Shown here: positions 22,006 to 33,703 of the stretch, piece after piece | How positions within the stretch are numbered: position 1 is the first letter of the stretch | Layout: the number at the start of each line of letters is the position of its first letter | NCBI GenBank assembly: GCA_001949185.1 | Contig: BDGG01000002.1 | Location: 1,323,145 to 1,387,144 of the forward strand | DNA from: Ramazzottius varieornatus | Lineage: Eukaryota > Tardigrada > Eutardigrada > Parachela > Ramazzottiidae | Reading direction: 5' to 3' | Length of the DNA stretch: 64,000 nucleotides | The notes under the pieces: model-generated | What the model was told of the DNA's origin: nothing | What the model saw: the letters and a program-made list of their open reading frames with translations, nothing else | Databases searched by the model: none | Position numbers and translations under genes: made by a program

Positions 22006-24914
22006 ATGTCGGAAACTATAACCGCTATGATCACGCCGAACTTCTCCAGCCCCGTACAAACGGCCAACGGACGCGTCTTCCTGTGCACCTGGCCTGGTAA
22101 ATTTTGTTGAGACATGCACCTACATACCTTCACGCAGCTGACCGTTGGCTCCTCTCGTTTGCAGCTTGTGGGAAGGAATTCAAATGGCAGAGCTATCTCG
22201 ATCGACATATGCTCTTCCACACAGGTATATCACCCTTCTGCTTTATTTCTCCATGATCATCTCGTTGACTGGTTGTGTCTTCTAGGTGAAAAGCCCTTCG
22301 AGTGTTCTTTCGAAGGTTGCGGCTACCGCGCAGCACAGTCTGGCAACTTGCGCGTCCACGAACTGTCTCATACAGGTAGATTCATCCGTTCTCGATCGGT
22401 TTAGCAAGATCCTTCTTCTAACGGGCCGTTGTTTGCAGGAGATGTTCCGGAGAAGCCTGCGCGAAAGAAGCGCAAGCCGAAGCAAGGACCGGCCAAGTCG
22501 TACACTTGTCCCGAGTGCGACAAGATCTTCGACTGGAAGAGCTATTTGGATCGCCACATGGTTTCCCACACAGGTAAGTCCGTTGCTCTCTCTCTCCGAA
22601 AACACTTGTTTTCTTCTGTGAACTCTTTCACCTGAATTCTTGTTCGTTCATGTCTAGGAGAGCGTCCGTACGAGTGCAACTATCCAGGCTGCGATTATCG
22701 AGCAGCTCAACCGGGCAATTTGAAATATCACATGCAAATGCACACGGGTAACTTGATTCTTCGTCTTTTCTCTTCCTCACTCTGCGTAAAAGCTTATGCG
22801 AGGTCGGCAAATGAAGGCACCCTAATCGTTTCCGAAGTGGCGCACGCCCCTAGCCAATATCAGTGAGACAGAGCGCCACTTGTTATGACGATCTGGGTGT
22901 ATCTTTTTGCCCACGTCCCGATTCCAGAACTCAGAACTTCATCGGCTTTTTTCACAGGTGTGAAAGCCTACGAATGTTCATGGGAGGGTTGTGACTATAA
23001 AAGTACGCATCCCGGAACGCTTCGCACTCACATGTTGAGTCATTCCGGTAAGAAACCTTCCTCGCTCACAGTCAAACGTTCTGTGAATTTTTCTCTTGAC
23101 GGGTTTGTTTCTTCGAGTAGGAAAGAAAGGTGGTAAGTTTGGTTTCCGATGCCGGATTGAAGGATGCGGGTTTTCGGGCGCCCACGCTGATGATATCAAG
23201 CGACACGTCAAATCGCAGCACAAAGGTACGTAGGCTCTCTTTTTTTTCACGACGTTTCGATCTTCGTTTGGTGGAGTGGGGAAAGCAAACGAGTTTTCCT
23301 TTTACAGGTGAAGATATCTTTCGTTGTCCTTGGGAAGACTGCGACTTCACCGCACCGAAAGCTACCATTCTGAAGTCTCACTACTTGTCTCACACTGGTA
23401 AGAACAAGTGTCTAATTCGTGAAAGTCTCTAAGCTTATTCGCAGTCAGAGAAAAATTCCCTTCAAAACTGTTGAAATACGTTATGTAAAGACTCTAAAGT
23501 GGGAAAAGGCGCCGTCAAAACTAATCTTGTGTCTGCATCTGATGACTTGCTCTTAGTGATTTTTTGTTGGGTATTTGCAGGAGAGAAACGGTACGCTTGT
23601 TCGTGGGAAGGTTGCCTCTACCGATCGGCATTCCCTGGCCACGTCAAAGCTCACTATATGACCCACACGGAGGAAAAGCCCTTCAAGTGTCGCTTCGAGG
23701 AATGCGAGTATGCCGCCAAGAGCACGCGCGAGCTAGAGAAACATCGTCGACGACACCAAGGTGAGAGATCCTCATCGAACCTAGTCATAGACACATACTT
23801 CGTTGGGAAAATTATTTTCGATTCTCCGGAATCTCGATTAATCTTCGGGCTGTTGGTTTCCAGGAACACGTCCTCATGTCTGTCCTCACTGCGACTTTGC
23901 GGCTGCTGGTTCGGGTATGCTTTTTTACCACCTTTAAGATGTTGAAGGGGTGAATGACCGAATTTGTTATTTTGAAGTTGTTTATCGTTTGATTTTTAGA
24001 GTTTTCCTTCTTATGGTTTTATCTAATTCTTTTTTTTGTTGATTTGTAGTGTACGTCAAGAAGCACATGGAGAGACATCATCCCGAAGCGCCCTTCACGA
24101 ACGACGATGGCTCGGAAGAACCACAGGAAGAGTTGGATGCCGCTCTGGATGAAATCAACGTCAGTGAGAAGCCGAAGAAGAAGAGGAAGCGCAAGAATGA
24201 GGTGGAGATCAAAGTTAAGACGGAAGGCAAGGTGAGCAAGAAAAAGAACAAGGATGGCAAAGCAGCTGCATCCACTTCCAAAGACACCAAAGTGGTCAAG
24301 AAGAAGGGCAAGGACGGGAAGAAGCCCAAGAAAGTCAAGGAGGACAAGAAGAAGAAAAAATCCAAAAAGACTACCAAGAAAGGACGAAGAGGTGAAAATT
24401 GTAGGGGGCAAATAGTACAATACAAGTCAAAGAATATTCTGACAGTTTTCTTGTAGTGGCGCGTGCTTTCGGCTAATGTACTGAAAGTATGCGCCAGTTG
24501 AGAATCCGGTCTTGCCAAATTTGTTTCTTAAGCTTCTGTTTTTGGTGTATTAAGATGAAGAGGAGCTGAGTTCAAGCTTTCTTGATGTTATCATCATCAT
24601 GTTTTTCTGTAGAAACTCCCGAAGAAGAGGAAGAGGAAGAAGAAGAGCAGATGGAAGAGGAGGAAATGGGCGAAGAGTATGAAGCTCTTCCGGTGGGTGA
24701 CGACGGAGAAGCTATGGTCTTGTACCTTTCCGAAGGGGAAGAGGAAGCATTGCCGGAAATGTCGGAAGATGACGAAGGCGTGGTCGAGGAGGAGGAGGAG
24801 GAGGAAGTGGCCGAAGACGGAGAGATGGAGGAGATGGGCGAAGGCGAAGAGGAAGATGACGACGAAGAACGGGTGGAGATTCCTCGCAAGTATGCAGCTT
24901 CTTCCAGACGTTGA
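22006..24914 (+). CDS. C2H2 zinc-finger protein with acidic tail (ZF-1)
   Basis: Twelve exons: 22006-22096, 22165-22224, 22286-22375, 22439-22573, 22658-22747, 22958-23047, 23121-23225, 23308-23397, 23581-23760, 23864-23914, 24050-24391, 24613-24914. Phases close; 541 residues. Ten C2H2 fingers, the first with WQSYLDRHMLFH and most with GCxYxxxxPGxLxxH helices joined by HTGEKP-type linkers. Then a Lys-rich stretch (KKKRKRKNEVE, KKKGKDGKKPKK) and a long Glu/Asp-rich C-terminus. Every intron within the finger array is phase 1, mostly right after HTG. Presumably a nuclear DNA-binding protein; targets unknown. Tandem paralogue of ZF-2 at 30166. Confidence 0.9.
22833..22882. repeat. Foldback repeat, GTGGCGCAC family
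   Basis: CGAAGTGGCGCACGCCCC pairs with GAGCGCCACTTG; within an intron of ZF-1. Confidence 0.65.
24452..24501. repeat. Foldback repeat, GTGGCGCAC family
   Basis: TAGTGGCGCGTGCTTTCGG pairs with CTGAAAGTATGCGCCAGTTG; in the last intron of ZF-1, followed by GGTCTTGCC like other copies. Confidence 0.6.
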
Positions 24915-25264
24915 TCACAGACAGACATCCTCATTGATTTCAGTTCTTCTGTGGATCATTCTTTTGATTTCAAACGTCTTGTCGTTTTATCTTTGTTCAA
25001 GTTATCAGTACAGTATTTTGTGCTGTCTTCGTAGAACTGAACTGATAGACTTCTCTCAGACTATCAGCGTTTTCGACAACGCCGCTTATTAATATGCATG
25101 TCGCTATTGCATGGAAGAAGCAAGGAGAAGATGTACCTTGCGAAGGACAAGTTCGACTGGAAAGCAAGAAAGAAGAAGCGTAGCTTGTAAGAGTTTCGTT
25201 CGGTCAAGGAAAACGTGGAAGTCTCTCGGCTTTACTTTTTTTACCTTGATAAATTATTCGATCC
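24915..25264. other. ZF-1 3' flank
   Basis: 3' UTR and flank of ZF-1. No separate gene seen. Confidence 0.35.
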
Positions 25265-25761
25265 TTAACACCTTGAGCACGGGGCGGGAAAATCGCTTTC
25301 CCGGCGCACACTCATTTGTGCGTAGCGATTTTCCAGTTTACCTTCTGCTCCCCGTTTTTTCCCGTTTGCCCGGACAATCAACCCTTCTTGAAATTAAAAC
25401 TAGCGGCTACTGGACACTGGCTCTGCAAACCTGTGGAATTGTTTTCCTTTCTTAACGGGATTTCGTCGTAGCCAGCAAATTAATTGTCGCGCGAACCCAA
25501 ACATTTTAGTATCTTGCGACAGTTTCAGATTTGTGGAAAGATCTGCCCAGTGTTCACTGGAAAAAAACCTTGAAGCCTGGCCGTTTTGAGTTGACAGGTG
25601 GCGCACTCTACATCATATTCCAAAATTTTGGCCATTCGATGAGGTGGTGATTGGTCTAATTTGCCACCGCCCCACAATTTTAACCAGTTAAAACAAGGCG
25701 AAAGTGACTTTCCCGCATCGTATTCTGAAAGCACGAAATCGCGCAGTGCTTAAAGTGTTAA
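25265..25761. mobile_element. piggyBac-like MITE with TTAA duplication
   Basis: TTAA at 25265-25268 and 25758-25761 bracket a 489-base element. Its ends are related in inverted orientation: CACCTTGAGCACGGGGCGGG on the left and, read on the other strand, CACTTTAAGCACTGCGCGAT on the right. The left part holds a perfect internal hairpin (GGAAAATCGCT ... AGCGATTTTCC with CGCACA/TGTGCG inside). TTAA duplications and ends beginning CACxTT fit piggyBac-type elements. There is no coding capacity. A GTGGCGCAC foldback repeat is nested near 25603. Confidence 0.65.
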
Positions 25762-26165
25762 ACGGCTTTTGTGTTCCAGTTTAATCTGGTACTGAATTTA
25801 CTATTTTAAAGTGACTATTCAAAAAATCAGCATCTTGAAGTTCGCGCTTGATTAAAAAACTGGAGTATCTGGGTTGATTTTCGCGTAATGACGACATGGT
25901 TTCTGGATTCTTGAATAGGATGGGGACGGAGGTTGTCAGATAGCTCTGGCAGCACGCGGAGATACAGCCCACCCAAGCCAACTTGCTACCACTCATTAGA
26001 TCGACGCTGTCTCGACTCGATTCGAGTTCCATTCGAAACCAATTTCTCTTGGTCTAGCATTCTATTTGTCATCTCCAAGAATTTTACCGGCCAGAAATCC
26101 GTGCACTGAAAGTCAGGATCGAAATTAAACTCGGGTAGGTGCAAGTGAAAAATGCAACAACTTAG

Positions 26166-26651
26166 AGAAGTTGCACTTTGCACAGATGGTTTGAACAAAC
26201 GACAGTTTTGACAAAACGATTGCATTTAGAAAAGTTTAAACATTCAACATTTGTAATTCGCCTCGCGATTCACGAAACGAAGGGGGGCTTCGTTCGTGAA
26301 TCACGAAGAAAATCACCCGTAGATTTCAAACATGAACGAATTGCCGTCAGTAATGCCCTGGCTGGCCCAAAGCACTGGGAAGCGTAATCGGTGCCTGGGC
26401 AGCACAGGGCCTCCACTCCGAACAATCAGTCAATCAGATTCGCATTTGAGCCGGCTCCTTTTTAACTGGGTGGGCTAATTACTGCCGAACAAACCACCAT
26501 GGCCAGCAGCGGTCGTTTGTCCCATCGTTTCTCTCAAACTCGCCCGCGTTGTGCAACTTCTCAAAGCTTCCAGCGAATGCTTTTATAAACTTCGATTTCC
26601 AAAATTAATTAGTTCTCGTTTGTTCGAACCATCTGCGCAAAGTGCAACTTC
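26166..26651. mobile_element. Inverted-repeat element, non-autonomous
   Basis: Left arm 26166-26202 (AGAAGTTGCACTTTGCACAG, ATGGTTTGAACAAACGA) and right arm 26615-26651 are reverse complements with three mismatches. An internal hairpin at 26262-26306 (GCGATTCACGAAACGAAG ... CTTCGTTCGTGAATCAC) is also present. No coding capacity; superfamily not assigned. Confidence 0.6.
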
Positions 26652-27312
26652 AGCTTCTGTCGTTTCTGGACCCCGGTTCGAAAACTTACCTTTCAGCTTC
26701 CCTCCGACATTTCGTGGCACGTTTGTTAGAAATAATTATTGAACAAACACTATTGAACTACTGGAAAAGAGGTAAAACGGAGGAGTTCGACGGTTTCAAG
26801 TCTTTGGCAAGTCCGTTTGGAACCTTCCTGCTCTTTCTTGATCCTTTCCGACCACCAACACAGTTGTAAGTCTGTTTGCGCCAGTTCGGGGATGAAAACT
26901 CCCACCCGGAATTTTTGCGGAGAGCGTTTACCTGCTGCGGTATGTCTTCCCCACCGGAAGTCAAACTGCTTAACTTTCTCGAAGTATTCCCCATTACAGT
27001 AAGAAGTATCATAGCTCAGTCGAAGCAGCTTTAAGTATTGCACAGAACGTGTGGAAGCACGAACGCTGGGGTCGTACTTTGAATTTTCCAGCGTCGGAAT
27101 GCCAGGTGGTAGCCAGTTGGCTCGGGCGGGGTGTAGAAGACGGGAGTTTGGAAAAAGTACGTGTGTCGGATTGCCCGTGAACATTGATAGTTATCGTATG
27201 CTATATGAAGAAAACCATTTCGGACTGACTGTCTTGGTCTCTGGTTGAAATTGTTCAGGAATCAATGTTTTCGTCTGGGTACTTTGGGACGGACACAGAG
27301 GGCTAACGTAGT
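26652..27312. other. Intergenic, no gene seen
   Basis: Between two transposon-like elements. Open frames on both strands (for example 26750-27184 minus) lack any family motif. Confidence 0.35.
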
Positions 27313-27948
27313 CTTTCGTGTAGTGCTGGCAACGATACGGTATACCGATATCGTATCGAAATATATAGAATCCTTGCGATAAAAAATTTGGCAGATGAAT
27401 GTCGGAAATATCGATATGAAGCTCATATCGAACAACGCAATAAAATATTCGGCGATATCTTATCCCGCCATATCGATATATTATCGATATATCGGTATGC
27501 TGCTGGATGGCAAACTCGACAGTGATCTCTTGTTTACGGAAAACCACCGTTGATTTCAAAGACTTGATTTTGGCCATGGTGTACCAAGCATACTCCGCCC
27601 ATTCGATTCTGGTACCAATTCTGTTCAGGTTTCTATGTGTTTGAAGTCTTGGTATAGTCATGTCTTTGTTGCATCCGACGCTTTCGATCTTACTAATACT
27701 TTATGTGGAAATCGCCTTCTTGAGTTTTTGGGCTTGAACCAGTGGAATATTCAGAAACTAAAATTCCAGAAATATTGATATATCGCTGCGATACGATACG
27801 ATACATCGAAAATACGGTAACGGAAAAATTTAGTATCGAAATATCGATATGGAATAAATATCGAAGACTGCAACAAAATCTCCGCCGATATTGTATGGAA
27901 AAATATCGTATCGAATTTTATCGTATTTTTGCCAGCGCTACTTTCGTG
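27313..27948. mobile_element. hAT-type non-autonomous element with 8-bp target duplication
   Basis: A perfect 8-base direct repeat CTTTCGTG (27313-27320 and 27941-27948) flanks a 620-base element. Its ends are TAGTGCTGGCAACGATACG and, on the other strand, TAGCGCTGGCAAAAATACG. 8-bp duplications with a TAGxGCTGGCAA end are the signature of hAT transposons. Internal sequence near both ends is packed with variants of ATCGATAT and TCGTATCG. The centre has an open frame on the minus strand but no transposase motif. Confidence 0.8.
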
Positions 27949-28570
27949 TAACTCATAACGGCTCTCTAGTCCAAAGATAGGTCGTTTCGATGGATGATGG
28001 CCGAATTATGAAGTTTTTGGTGGAGGGTGAAAGACTGTTATCAGTGGGCCTTGGACCGCGTTGAATATTGCTCACTTACTGCCTGGTATGTCTGCTTTGA
28101 AACCGAAAAGTCATCGCCAAAGGTTTGCTGGCTCCCTGGATAATCGAAACAATGGATGTAGCCGCTTTCGAGCAGGAAACTAGTAGTTATAATCAAGAAT
28201 GAATGGCATCTCAGAAGGAAGCACACTGTCTAGTCAGCTGCGCATTTAGCAGGCCATCCTGTGCAAGACTGCCTTTGCTGTCAAAGGAGTGGCATGCAGA
28301 CAGTTTGCCCAAACGGGATACCACATTTGCTTTCTGGAACATTCCTGCCTGGACCCTTGGCAAGGCAATTTCTCCCGTGGTAGGTGGTCAGCAGAAAGGG
28401 CGACCACTGGTCAACCGCTTCCTATGGGTGACCAAAAGTGACCACAGGTGACTAGATGCCCCTCATCAAAACCAACAAACTGATGTTCTTAAACACAACA
28501 CCACAACCAAAACGTTCAGTTTAAAATGATTTTTTCATATTCGTACGAGGTAAAGGTTGTGCGTACGCAG
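27949..28570. other. Intergenic, no gene seen
   Basis: No coding or RNA gene recognised. Confidence 0.35.
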
Positions 28571-29292
28571 CCTGAGGCGGCCAAGTGACTACCACTTGGA
28601 CATAGCGCCATGAAAAGAATCAGTTTACGTATTATCGTCCACTCCTTCACAGTTTCCAAAGAACTTTTTAAGATGTTTTCACTAAAATACGACAGATACA
28701 CATCGGTCGAGAAATAGTCTGGGAAAGTTGATCGGTATGACTTGCGGTGGGAAGATACCTTTTCATGATCAAAACCTTACTTTTAAAATTCCATATTCGG
28801 TTATGAAGTCTAAGCTTGACGTACGTCAGACTGTCTAGCTTGTCATTTAAAACCAAAAATATTATGAGATAGCCAAACCAACCAGTGAATTAAAAATGAT
28901 GAGTTTGGCCATTTTGCCGGGAAATCCCTCTTTGCGGTAAAAATTTTTGTTCTTGCCCCGAACAGTAGATTAATGCTTTCGACCATTTCTCAGATAGCCC
29001 GGTCCCTGTTCTATTTATTTTCAATAGGATCACCACAAGCCGTCGACTGAAAAGTGAGAAATAAATCTCGGAAATAAATCTTCGGAAACTACGAAAGTTG
29101 TTTGCAGTTTCCTCTTTTCACCATGCCTGGTTTCACACCGATTTAGACTTCCGCTGAGCAGATTTCTGACCAATTATTTTTTATTAGGTTGCAAAGAGAA
29201 TTCTAAACCAAAGTAAAATAGTCCTAAAGTTGAGCAAAAACCCGGTCGAGAATGCGCTAATTGAATAGGTGGTAGTCACTTGGCCGCTTCGG
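28571..29292. mobile_element. Possible 0.7-kb inverted-repeat element
   Basis: CCTGAGGCGGCCAAGTGACT (28571) and its reverse complement version ending at 29292 (AGTCACTTGGCCGCTTCGGG) form arms of about 25 bases. Interior without coding motif. No target duplication identified. Confidence 0.45.
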
Positions 29293-30165
29293 GCTGTAGT
29301 AAACTTGGCCGCCTCATACCGGGTTTGTAAAGCTAGCCGCGGCTTTAGCGTCCATCGCTTGATGGACTATTTGATTGTCCGTCTTGGCTTTTTAACATCA
29401 GATTCCAACTTTTCTTTTGATTACGGATCTCTTGGATCCCCTGAATCCTTTAGTTGACTGTTCCCAACACCATTCGACAGCCCATTAGTTTATCTATCAA
29501 TCTATCCATAAACGTTTGGTATTAAGTAGGAGAGAACAGGTGAACTTGGACGGCAAACTTTGCAAACCCGGTTTGGGGCGGCTAACTTTACAACCTTTCC
29601 CTTGGAAAGCTGCGCTGCACGACTACGCCCACAAACCAATCAACGGCGCTGTCGTCGTTTTGCAACCCGGCTAGTGGATCGCTCAAGAAGTCCGAAATTT
29701 GTATTACTACAGCCCCTTTACGAGAGTTGAGTGCAGATTGGTGCAGGAATCAATCAAGTTCTGCAAATCTCTAGCTGTATCGCGCCTTCTCTCCGGATTC
29801 AAGCTCGAAATCCCTGGACCGTGATAACCAGGTAAGGCTTTCCGTTTCTGGCTGAAGGAAAGAGACACAGAACGGACGAGAAGTCAGGTTTGTTCGACGT
29901 GGGCAGTTGATTTGTTTGTTTTGCCTCGGGGATGGTCCGACACGACCTTTACGGGATTAGGGGGGAAATAACGTGCCGTCCGTGCCGTAACCCCCGTATG
30001 TGAGACGATTTGCGAACATGAGATTTCTTTGCTTGACTGGTTTGTTTGTCTCGAACTCTCGATCTCTCGATCTCTTGGTTGGCGGCCTGAGCTTCTTCTG
30101 GACAATGGATATCGAACAAGAGTTTCCGCTGCAGGTGTAGAAGAAAGCGCAGGTGCAGAAAGAAA
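29293..30165. other. 5' flank of ZF-2
   Basis: Spacer upstream of ZF-2. It likely includes its promoter and a 5' UTR exon. No other gene seen. Confidence 0.35.
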
Positions 30166-33100
30166 ATGGCCGACGCGGACAGGTGAGCGAAGTTGTCGCA
30201 TGCTGCTGGATACAGTGAGCTGTAAACATTGTACATGGCCGCTGTATGCAGGAGGGTGAGACATGAACACCATCGTATCTTCCGCTCGGTTTCACGGTTT
30301 ATTTTGTATCTAGTGAGGAACAGGACCAGTCGCAGATCTCCGACGATGGTCAGGACGCTGAGATGGGTACGGTCGGTGAAGAAAGCGCAGAAGGAAACGC
30401 CGAAAGTGGCGACGTAGAGGAAGAAGTGTACCAGACGGTTGGCGTGACAATCAAGAACAAGCCGTACTTGTGCACCTACGAGAACTGCGATAAAGCTTTC
30501 CAGTGGAAGAGCTATTTAGAACGACACATCCAGTCTCACACAGGTATCAAGCCTAATGTAAGCGAGAAAAAGCGAGGACCGCGCAAGAGAAAGAACGCGG
30601 ACGGCACGGAGGACGATACGCCCAAACTTTACGTTTGCAACGGTAAGAAGGATCACTTTTCTCCGTCTGGTTCTTTGTTGGTTCAGTAAGTTTGCTTTTA
30701 GATTGTGGAAAGGAGTTCAACTGGAAGAGCTACTTGGACAGACATTCGCAAATCCACACCGGTAAGCTTCCTGCGAGGAAGAATCTCTGGATCTGCTGTG
30801 AGCTTGCTGACCGGAATTCGTTTTGTTTTTCAGGTATGAAGCCGTTCGCGTGTGATTTTGCTGGCTGTGACTACAAAACGGGACAGTCTGGGAACTTGAA
30901 GATGCACAAACAAACGCATACCGGTATACCTGAAAGAATAGCCATAAAGGCAGGAATGGGCTGTTGACGTTATTTTGTCTGTTGTATTTCAGGAGAAAAG
31001 CCTCACGCATGTGACTGGCCAGACTGCGAGTATCGTTCGACTCATCCGGGCAACTTGAAGAATCACATGTTAACCCATACAGGTAAGAATGTTCGGCGGC
31101 AATGCGTAGAAGCTTCCATGCATTGAATTGAATTTTTTATGCTGGTGAGTTCAGTCGTGGTTTTTGCAGGAGAGAAGCGCTTCAAGTGTTCCATCGTTGG
31201 ATGCGAGTATCAAGCCATTCAGTATGAAACTCTGAATCAGCACATGCGGACCCACACAGGTATTAGTCTCTTCTGAAGTCAGCTATTCCTTCACGGGGAG
31301 AGGTTACTGTACTGAAGTGACGTTGTGGGTTGCATAGGAGAGAAGCCATTCAAGTGTCCGTGGGAAGGATGCGACTATGCTGGACGCCAGAGCGCCACCT
31401 TGAAGGTCCACTACCTAACTCACACTGGTGCCTATCCATACCTTTGATGTTTGTTTCTTACTCTCCGTGGAGTTCATCCCGTTAAATCTCTACTTTGACT
31501 TTTACAGGAGATAAACCTTATGCCTGTTCCTGGGAAGGTTGTGACTACCGCTCGACGCATTCGGGCCATGTCAAGAAGCACTACTTGGGGCATACCGGTG
31601 AGGCTCTATCCTGATCCTGGCCTATGTCGTATATATGGCCGACGTTCCTATGGGATTATGATTGTTTGGTTCTCAGGGGAGAAGCCGTATGCATGTGGCT
31701 GGGAGGAATGCACCTATAGAGCCTCCACCAGTGGCGCCCTCGAAGTCCATAAGAAATCACACACGGGTACGTTCGATAATGATTATTGCACAACTGGGAG
31801 CTCGTTAAATAAACAAAAATTGTTTTCTCTGGCGGCGCGCACCTTCTCAGTGTTGCGTGCACCACTTCGAAAAACAATTTTGCCGAGTTTTCTCAAGTGG
31901 CGCACGCTTTCAGCCAGTAACAATGAAAATATGCGCCACTTGGGGGCATGATCTTGTCGAGCATGTTGGCAGGGGTTCTACTGCTTCGCTGTGGTTGGTG
32001 TGTATCGGCGTGTTTTGTAGGTGTTAAGCCGTACTTCTGTATGGAGCCGGGCTGCCACTTTGCTTCGATCCAGTCGGGTAGTTTGAAGCGCCATAAGTTG
32101 ACACACACAGGCGAGAAGCCTTACCCGTGCTCCCACTGCTCGTACGCCGCTTCTCAGCCGGGTACCCTGAAACGTCACATCTTCAAGCATCACAAGGAAG
32201 TTCACCAAGGCGAAGAACCTCCTGCCGCCACGGCAGAGGAAGAGGAGGCCGAAGGCGAAGACCCCGGTAAGACATCACTCAGAGATTCCGATCAAAAAAA
32301 TACGAATATGAATGTGACTAACAAGGGAACGGAGGTGACCATGAGAGTCTGAACTTATTCCAACTTTTTCTGTCGAAAGTACTCGGTCCTAGCTACCGTT
32401 CAAGGGTACTCTCAGTTGCCACCGAGCACCTTTTGGCCAGAGAGTGTTCCATCACGAAAACTCCGACAAAAACGAAAATTTTTGTTTCGCTAATCTGAAA
32501 CAGCAGAAGTGTTCACCAGTTCATCTAATGCATTTTTGTTGCTGNNNNNNNNNNNNNNNNNNNNNNNNNNNNNNNNNNNNNNNNNNNNNNNNNNNNNNNN
32601 NNNNNNNNNNNNNNNNNNNNNNNNNNNNNNNNNNNNNNNNNNNNNNNNNNNNNNNNNNNNNNNNNNNNNNNNNNNNNNNNNNNNNNNNNNNNNNNNNNNN
32701 NNNNNNNNNNNNNNNNNNNNNNNNNNNNNNNNNNNNNNNNNNNNNNNNNNNNNNNNNNNNNNNNNNNNNCCCACAGTGGTTCTGAGAGGGTTCCACGCAT
32801 TCGAAATTTGCTCCCTGGCCAAAGGTGCTCGGTGGCAACTGAGAGTACCCTTGAACGGTAGCTAGGACCGAGTACTTTCGACAGAAAAAGTTGGAAGAAG
32901 TTCAGACTCATGGTCACCTCCGTTCCCTTGTAAGTTATTGTCGGATGAAATACTGCAGCGACTAACCAACTGGAGCAAAACATGCAGGCCACAAACTTAT
33001 AAACCCTTTAGTGAAAGTAATCAATTTCAAATTCACCTGAAGAAAATTTGCCTGAAAATAGAATTAATTTTTCAATATTTGTACTTAAATATCTCTTTCC

Positions 33101-33703
33101 GGTATTCAAGGGCTAGCCAGCTCGAATGAACCTACCCAAGATACCACACAAGGCACTCAAAAAGAAAAGAAGAAAAAGAGAAGGAAGGACAAAAAGAAGA
33201 AGAGGGACCGAGCCGATAGAGAATGTAAGCCCGATGAAGCTGCGGCTTCGCCCAGACGCACAGTCGAGGCCATGCCTGCTTCCCAACAAGGCAGTGCCGA
33301 ACCTGACGAAGAAGAAACCGAGGCTATTGAAAAGGATAACGATGAAGAGGAGGAAGTTGAGAAGTCCAAGCCGCAGTTACCAAGTCGAATCCCCGTACCA
33401 GCAGCGGTGAAAGGTAAACTGTCCAATGAGGTCTTTAAGATAGTCACCACGCCGGTCCCGACCAAAGTGGTAGCACCCACCGTCGTCGGCTCAAGGCCTT
33501 CACCGTCGAAAGACCGAACCGCGGCTGCCATAGCCAGGAAGAAGCAGATTGAGACGGCGGAAGCCTATTTGAGTGGACTTCCGCCTGCGGGCTCACCCAG
33601 GCCACAGGTTGAGGAAGAGGCTGATGAAGATGGCGAGGTGGAAGTGATACCGGCGTTGCCGGAAGAACAACCGGTCGTGGCTAAACGACCACGAAGACAT
33701 TGA
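30166..33703 (+). CDS. C2H2 zinc-finger protein (ZF-2), paralogue of ZF-1
   Basis: Eleven exons: 30166-30182, 30314-30642, 30702-30761, 30834-30923, 30993-31082, 31170-31259, 31338-31427, 31508-31597, 31677-31766, 32021-32266, 33117-33703. Phases close; about 592 residues. An acidic Glu-rich N-terminus precedes ten C2H2 fingers. Fingers 1 and 2 share the WKSYLxRH helix with ZF-1, and the others are GCDYxxxxxGxLKxH types. A Lys-rich run (KEKKKKRRKDKKKKR) and an acidic, Pro-rich tail ending AKRPRRH follow. Six consecutive fingers are each one 90-base, phase-1 exon. The last intron (32267-33116) contains a transposon with an assembly gap, and the acceptor at 33116 is chosen by phase. Probably a nuclear DNA-binding protein. 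Confidence 0.88.
31894..31942. repeat. Foldback repeat, GTGGCGCAC family (clean copy)
   Basis: CAAGTGGCGCACGCTTTCAG pairs with ATGCGCCACTTG, followed by ATCTTGTCGAG. In an intron of ZF-2. A more diverged copy lies just upstream at about 31833-31868. Confidence 0.7.
32321..32930. mobile_element. Long-TIR element spanning an assembly gap
   Basis: Left arm 32321 to about 32440 (ACAAGGGAACGGAGGTGACC onward) and right arm about 32811-32930 are reverse complements over some 120 bases. The N run 32545-32769 lies between them. In the last intron of ZF-2. Arm length suggests a foldback or long-TIR DNA transposon. Content of the gap is unknown. Confidence 0.75.

Noticed and set aside
24078-24934. Long minus-strand frames rich in Phe/Leu or Ser
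   Set aside because: They are the antisense of the Lys-rich and Glu-rich low-complexity tail of ZF-1.
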